A DNA stretch of 44,938 bases from JADDRA01 sp035553895. GTDB lineage: Bacteria > Actinomycetota > Acidimicrobiia > Acidimicrobiales > CADCSY01. Each line of letters starts with the position of its first letter. Position 1 is the stretch's first letter. Shown piece after piece: positions 40,775 through 44,938 of the stretch. The notes beneath the pieces are model-generated. The model searched no databases and was not told the DNA's origin. It worked only from the letters and a program-made list of their open reading frames with translations. The stretch covers positions 1 through 44,938 of the forward strand of contig DATMJI010000211.1 in NCBI GenBank assembly GCA_035553895.1, read 5' to 3'. The position numbers were made by a program, and so were the translations under genes.

Positions 40775-41967
40775 TGCGGGTCGCCCACCTCACCACCGTC
40801 GACACCAGCCTGCGCTACCTCTTGTTGCCCCAGCTGCTCGCCGTGGTGGCCGAGGGTGGGGTCGCCATCGGCATCAGCGCACCTGGGGACAGCGTCGACC
40901 ACCTGGCCGGCCTCGGAATCGAGCACCGCCCGCTGGCGTCTTCCACCAGAAGCGCCGATCTGCGGGCCGACCTACGGGCGGCCGCCGAGCTGTGGTCGGT
41001 CCTGCGCCGGGAGCACTTCGACGTCCTCCACACCCACAACCCCAAGCCCGGTCTCTACGGGCGGGTGCTGGGACGCCTGGCGGGGGTGCCGGTCGTCGTG
41101 CACACCACCCACGGGCTCTACGCCACCACCGAGGACCGCTGGCCCAAGCGCCTGGCGGTATATCTGGCCGAGGCGCTGGCCGCCCGCTTCTCCCACGCCG
41201 AGCTGGTCCAAAACCCCGAGGATCTGGCCCTCATGACCCGGCTGCACATCCTCCCCCGGGGCCGGGGCGTGCTCCTCGGCAACGGGATCGACCTCGAGCG
41301 CTTCGATCCCGACCGGCACGGCAACGCCCGGGCGGTCATGCGCCGCCGGCTCGGCATCGGCGACGACCAGCTGGTGGTCGGCACGGTCGGCCGGCTGGTG
41401 GCCGAGAAGGGCCACCGGGAGCTGTTCGAAGCCATGACCCTCCTGGACCGGCACTACCAGCTCGTCGTGGTGGGCCCCGAGGACCCTGAGAAGGCCGACG
41501 CCCTGCCGGCGGAAGTCCTGGATGCGGCCCGGGCCCGAGGGGTGCGCCTCCTCGGGATGCGCAGCGACGTCGAGGAGCTCTACGCCGCCATGGACATCTT
41601 CGTGCTGGCTTCCCACCGGGAGGGGTTCCCCCGAGCGGCCATGGAGGCGGCCGCCATGGGCCTCCCGGTGGTGGCGACCGACATCCGGGGGTGCCGGGAG
41701 ATCGTCGTCGACGGGGACAACGGCCTGCTCGTCCGGCCCCGTGACCCGGCGGCGCTGGCCGCGGCCATCGCCCGGCTGGGGCCCGACGCCGGCCTGCGGG
41801 CCCGGATGGGCGCTCGGGGCCGGGCCCGGGCCCGGACCGACTTCGACGAACGCCAGGTGGTGGCGAGGGTCCTCGACACCTACGCCCAGATCCTCCAGGC
41901 CGGTCCGTCGGGCCGCCGCCGGCGAGCCCGCGCCACGCCCCGCGGCAGGTCGTGCGGCAGAGGATGA
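40774..41967 (+). CDS. Glycosyltransferase, GT4 family (GT-B fold)
   Basis: 397 residues. VAHLTTVDTSLRYLLLPQ and VLHTHNPKPGLYGRVLGRLA are typical of GT4 enzymes that act on lipid-linked acceptors next to the initiating transferase. VGTVGRLVAEKGHRELFEA and the E-x7-E motif in SHREGFPRAAMEAAAMG give the donor site. It probably adds the second sugar after the phosphoglycosyl transferase, judging by operon position. The C-terminus ends in an Arg-rich tail. GTG 40774 shares one base with the upstream TAG. Confidence 0.9.
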   Translation: MRVAHLTTVDTSLRYLLLPQLLAVVAEGGVAIGISAPGDSVDHLAGLGIEHRPLASSTRSADLRADLRAAAELWSVLRREHFDVLHTHNPKPGLYGRVLGRLAGVPVVVHTTHGLYATTEDRWPKRLAVYLAEALAARFSHAELVQNPEDLALMTRLHILPRGRGVLLGNGIDLERFDPDRHGNARAVMRRRLGIGDDQLVVGTVGRLVAEKGHRELFEAMTLLDRHYQLVVVGPEDPEKADALPAEVLDAARARGVRLLGMRSDVEELYAAMDIFVLASHREGFPRAAMEAAAMGLPVVATDIRGCREIVVDGDNGLLVRPRDPAALAAAIARLGPDAGLRARMGARGRARARTDFDERQVVARVLDTYAQILQAGPSGRRRRARATPRGRSCGRG

Positions 41968-41978
41968 TTCGGGCGCGA

Positions 41979-41984
41979 TAGGAT
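41979..41984 (+). promoter_or_regulatory. Putative -10 element (TAGGAT) before the kinase gene
   Basis: TAGGAT lies in the 154-base gap between the GT4 and the Wzz/kinase gene. It would give a leader of about 130 bases. No clear -35 was seen. Confidence 0.3.
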
Positions 41985-42121
41985 CACCGGCGACCGACGT
42001 CACCATACCCGGCGCTTCCCCGCCCCCCGTTGCCGCAGCGAACCCCACGCGCCACGACCAAGGATGCTCCGGGCCTCCTGCTGCCTCGGCCCGCTGGCCT
42101 CTCGCGACTGGAGCACCCGCT

Positions 42122-44779
42122 TTGGATTCCGTCAGCTATCTGAGAATTGCCCGGGGGCGCTGGAAGATCATCGCCGCGCTGTGCCTCGTCGGCATCGTCG
42201 CCGGCTGGTTCACCACGCCCGCCCGGGTGGCGGTGACCGGCCCCGGGGCCTTCACCGCCACCCACACCCTGCGGGTGGAGGAATCCGACGACGCCCGGTC
42301 CCGGTCGGGCTCCGTCCAGAACCTCGAGGTCACCGCCCTGATGGCCACCGTGGGCGACGTACCGGAGCGGGCGGCAGCCGCCCTCGGCATCGATGAGGCC
42401 GAGCTGACGGCCATGCTCCAGACCCGAAGCGACCCCGCGGTGGGGACCGTGTCGATCCTGGCGACCGCCGCCGACCGCCAGCGGGCGGTCGACGTGGCCA
42501 ACACGGTGGCCGGTGAGCTCCTCGCCGTCCTGGGCGAGCAGGCCCAGCAGGCCTACACTGCTGAGGTCGAGGAGAAGGTGGCGTTGGTCGCCGAGCTGCA
42601 GGCCGAGCTCGATGCGCTCCCGGCCAGCACCGGCCGGGAGGATCCCCAGCGCAGCGCCGTGATCCGGCGCTTCGAGGCGGCCAGCGACGAGCTGCAGCGC
42701 CTGGAGAGCCAGGGCACCCCGACCTCCGGCTTGATCAGCCTCCAGGAGGCGACGCCCCAGCAGTCGGTGCCGGCCGGCAGCGTCGCCGACTCCCCCGCCC
42801 GCGACCAGGGCAACCGGCGCAGCGGGACCGATGGCGCCGGAGGTTCGCCGGCGGCCGGGTCCGCGGCGGCACGGCCCGAGCCCGAGGAGCCTCCCAGCCG
42901 GCCGCTGCGGATGCTCGTCGGTGGCCTCACCGGGCTCCTGCTCGGGGCCGGGCTGGCCCTGGCCCGGGAGCGCTTCGATCCCCGCATCAGGAGCCGGGAG
43001 GCAGCCGAGCAGGCGTTCGGCCTCCCCGTGCTGGCCGAGGTCCCGCCGCCCGGCCGCCGCCAACGCCGGACCGGTGCCCAGCTGGCCATGGCGGCGGAAG
43101 AGCGGACCCTGGAGGCCGAGGCCTACCGGGTGCTGCGCACGGCGCTGCTGTTCAAGGGCCTCGACGGGAGCCGCTCGCCGGGCGCAGCGGACGGCACCGC
43201 AGCGGCGCGGGGGGGCGGGAACGGCCCCGTCCCCGGGGTCATCGCCCACGCCGGCGACCTGGCGTCGGTCGCCCCCGGCCTGCCCTTGTTGAGCTCCGTG
43301 CCCGACGTGGCCGGGTGGCGATCCCCGCCAGCCACGGCGTCGGCCGTGCGCAACCCTCCGCCGCCGGTCCTCGGGGCCCATCGCCGCCTGTGGGCGTCGC
43401 TCCAGGCCTCGGGTTTCGACGGTCACGCCCGGACGCTGCTGGTCACCAGCCCGCTCTCCGGCGACGGCCGTACCACCGTGGCCGCCAACCTGGGGGCGAC
43501 CCTGGCCCGGGCCGGGCGGCGGGTGATCGTCGTCGACTGCGACCTGCGCCGGCCCCGGCTGCACGAGGTGTTCGGGATCTCGGGCACCGCCGGGCTCACG
43601 TCCATGGCCACCGGCGCCGCCAGCGTCTCCGTGGCGTGCCAGGCGGCGCCGGGTGAGGATCGCCTGTCGGTGGTGCCCGCCGGTCCGCCACCCGACGATC
43701 CTCCCGGCTTTTGGACCTCGGACCGCGCCGCCGAGGTGCTCGCCACCCTGGTGGCCCAGTCCGACATCGTCGTGCTGGACGCTCCGCCGGCCCTGGAGTT
43801 CGACGATGCGCTGGCCCTGGCCGGGCTGGCCGACGGCGCCGTGGTGGTGGTCAAGGGCAACCAGACGCCCGGGCCCGCCCTGCGCCGCACCCTGGACATG
43901 CTCGACGTCGCCGGGTCACGGCTGGTGGGGGCGGTGCTCAACGAAGCACCCCTGCGGGGCGGTGCCCCGCCGGGGCCGTCCGGCCTCGGGGCGGGCCCAG
44001 CGGCGCCGGCCCTGCCGGGCCAGCCCGTCGGCGTCATCCTGGTCACCTCGCCCGGCGCCGGGGAGGGCAAGACGACGACGGTCGCCAACCTGTCCGCCGC
44101 CTTTGCCGAGTCGGGCCGCGACACCCTGGCCATGGACCTGGACCTGCGCCGGCCGCGGCTGCACGAGTTCTTCTCGCTCCCGTTCCAGCCCGGGCTCAGC
44201 GACGTCCTGGCCTCCGGCAGCCCGAGGCTGGCCGACGTGGTCCAGGCCACCTCGATCCCCGGGCTGAGCCTGGCCCCCAGCGGGGCGGTGATCCCGGGTC
44301 CGGCGGGCCTGCTGACCCAGGCCCCGGAGCAGATCGCCGCCGCCCGCCGCGGCCGCGACGTGGTGGTGGTCGACACGCCGCCCGTGCTGGCGGCCAGCGA
44401 CGCCGGCCAGCTTCTCGCCGCCGCCGACGGGGCCGTGGTCGTCTGCCGCATGGGCGCCACCCCGGTCGACGACGCCCGGCGTACCGCCGAGCGCCTGGCC
44501 CGCTTGGGGGCACCGATCCTCGGCGTGGTGGTCATCGGCGCCCCGGTCACCACCGCCGCCCGCACCTACTACAAGAGCTACCGGAGCGCCGTCTCGGGCT
44601 CGAAGAACCACCGGGCCGGCGTCACCGCCGAATCGGGGACCGGGGCCAGGTCTCCGACACAGCCGGCGGTGGCCCCCGCCCCGAGTGCGCCCGCGGCCGC
44701 CAACGGCACCGGCGCCGCCCGGACCAAGGCCAAGGCTTCCAAGAAGCCGGCCAAGAAGCGGGCCGGTCAGCGCAATTGA
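42122..44779 (+). CDS. Wzz-domain/BY-kinase fusion with two ATPase modules
   Basis: 885 residues. TTG 42122 is the only sensible start: GGAG lies 8 bases upstream and the frame opens DSVSYLRIARGRWKIIAAL, the usual Wzz N-terminus. Membrane spans lie at about 13-30 and 264-281 around an extracytoplasmic loop with coiled-coil-like residues. A first ATPase module has a variant Walker A, SGDGRTT, with Arg450 replacing the invariant Lys, though VVDCDLRRPRLHEVFG is intact. A second has canonical GAGEGKTTT (Lys650), MDLDLRRPRLHEFF and VVVVDTPPVL. A Tyr group YYKSY (816-820) and a Lys-rich tail follow. It should control glycan chain length and export through tyrosine autophosphorylation. An extra lead-in AYRVLRTALLF lies before the first module. 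Confidence 0.88.
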   Translation: MDSVSYLRIARGRWKIIAALCLVGIVAGWFTTPARVAVTGPGAFTATHTLRVEESDDARSRSGSVQNLEVTALMATVGDVPERAAAALGIDEAELTAMLQTRSDPAVGTVSILATAADRQRAVDVANTVAGELLAVLGEQAQQAYTAEVEEKVALVAELQAELDALPASTGREDPQRSAVIRRFEAASDELQRLESQGTPTSGLISLQEATPQQSVPAGSVADSPARDQGNRRSGTDGAGGSPAAGSAAARPEPEEPPSRPLRMLVGGLTGLLLGAGLALARERFDPRIRSREAAEQAFGLPVLAEVPPPGRRQRRTGAQLAMAAEERTLEAEAYRVLRTALLFKGLDGSRSPGAADGTAAARGGGNGPVPGVIAHAGDLASVAPGLPLLSSVPDVAGWRSPPATASAVRNPPPPVLGAHRRLWASLQASGFDGHARTLLVTSPLSGDGRTTVAANLGATLARAGRRVIVVDCDLRRPRLHEVFGISGTAGLTSMATGAASVSVACQAAPGEDRLSVVPAGPPPDDPPGFWTSDRAAEVLATLVAQSDIVVLDAPPALEFDDALALAGLADGAVVVVKGNQTPGPALRRTLDMLDVAGSRLVGAVLNEAPLRGGAPPGPSGLGAGPAAPALPGQPVGVILVTSPGAGEGKTTTVANLSAAFAESGRDTLAMDLDLRRPRLHEFFSLPFQPGLSDVLASGSPRLADVVQATSIPGLSLAPSGAVIPGPAGLLTQAPEQIAAARRGRDVVVVDTPPVLAASDAGQLLAAADGAVVVCRMGATPVDDARRTAERLARLGAPILGVVVIGAPVTTAARTYYKSYRSAVSGSKNHRAGVTAESGTGARSPTQPAVAPAPSAPAAANGTGAARTKAKASKKPAKKRAGQRN

Positions 44780-44836
44780 GGCCTGGATACTCGATGTCCG
44801 GTGACGCTATGGTGCCGGCCATCGCCAGTACGGGTG

Positions 44837-44855
44837 CTCCCCGCTCGGCGGGGAG
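44837..44855 (+). other. Hairpin in the leader of the last gene
   Basis: CTCCCCGC (44837-44844) and GCGGGGAG (44848-44855) enclose TCG. It sits about 20 bases before GTG 44877, downstream of a TATGGT (44808-44813) that may be a -10. It may act on translation or as an attenuator. No known riboswitch class was recognised. Confidence 0.4.
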
Positions 44856-44876
44856 ACTGGATGCAAGGAGTGGCAG

Positions 44877-44938
44877 GTGACGAAAGGAGCCAAGATCGCC
44901 AGCTCCGTCGCACGCGTCCGCAGCGATCTCACGCTGGG
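44877..44938 (+). CDS. Start of an unidentified gene, cut by the window edge
   Basis: GTG 44877 has AAGGAG six bases upstream (44865-44870) and an open frame to the edge, about 20 residues (TKGAKIASSVARVRSDL). Too short to assign. By position after the kinase gene it may be another glycan-locus gene. Confidence 0.55.
   Translation, partial: MTKGAKIASSVARVRSDLTL

Noticed and set aside
44780..44876. Riboswitch (for example cyclic-di-GMP) in the last leader
   Set aside because: Only a single 8-base-pair hairpin is visible; no conserved riboswitch core was found.
1..44938. Mobile element or genomic-island boundary
   Set aside because: No transposase, integrase, tRNA, attachment-like repeat or sharp composition change was seen; only short stretches such as 6078-6520 are less GC-rich.

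Overview
The window is very GC-rich, tightly packed DNA from an actinomycete-type bacterium. GTG starts and 4-base start/stop overlaps are frequent, Tat-type signals and a LAxTG wall-sorting motif occur, and -10 elements look like TAnnnT. An Acidimicrobiia-like origin is a guess from gene content, not shown. No rRNA, tRNA, transposase, integrase or CRISPR array was seen.

Layout. (1) 1-5.5 kb, plus strand: the 3' part of a two-domain CaiB/BaiF CoA-transferase, a Kef-type cation/proton antiporter, and two adjacent flavin-dependent halogenase-like genes. (2) 5.6-10.1 kb, minus strand: a small secreted protein, a polytopic membrane protein and two GT4 glycosyltransferases. (3) 10.3-13.3 kb, plus strand: three overlapping genes forming a prolyl-carrier-protein cassette (dehydrogenase, L-proline adenylation enzyme, peptidyl carrier protein) like those that make pyrrole-2-carboxyl thioesters in pyoluteorin, prodigiosin and aminocoumarin biosynthesis. 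(4) 13.4-19.3 kb: a sulfotransferase, a glycosyltransferase, two unusual alpha/beta-hydrolase-fold proteins, and a Wzm/Wzt-type polysaccharide ABC exporter. (5) 19.3-33.6 kb: a second copy of the small secreted protein family, seven more sulfotransferases, two glycosyltransferases, a methyltransferase, a lipoprotein, a large beta-propeller/Calx-beta surface protein and a small cysteine-containing secreted protein. (6) 33.6-36.3 kb: two Tat-signal surface proteins, one with a G8-like domain and beta-helix, the other with a Thr/Gly/Pro repeat stalk and LAxTG anchor. (7) 36.4-44.9 kb: a GNAT acetyltransferase, a polysaccharide deacetylase, a phosphoglycosyl transferase, an ATP-grasp enzyme, a HAD hydrolase, a GT4, a Wzz/tyrosine-kinase fusion with two ATPase modules, and the start of one more gene.

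How the genes may work together (inference). The region reads as a surface-glycan locus. A lipid-linked sugar would be started by the phosphoglycosyl transferase, extended by the glycosyltransferases, decorated by sulfotransferases, acetyltransferase, deacetylase and methyltransferase, and exported by Wzm/Wzt under control of the Wzz/kinase protein. The unexpected part is the carrier-protein pyrrole cassette together with two halogenase-like genes and two non-canonical alpha/beta-hydrolase-fold proteins between the cassette and the exporter. The most interesting reading is that a (halo)pyrrole-carboxyl group is made on a carrier protein and esterified onto a sulfated surface glycan, much as aminocoumarin antibiotics carry pyrrole on a sugar hydroxyl. 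A separate glycosylated small molecule is the main alternative.
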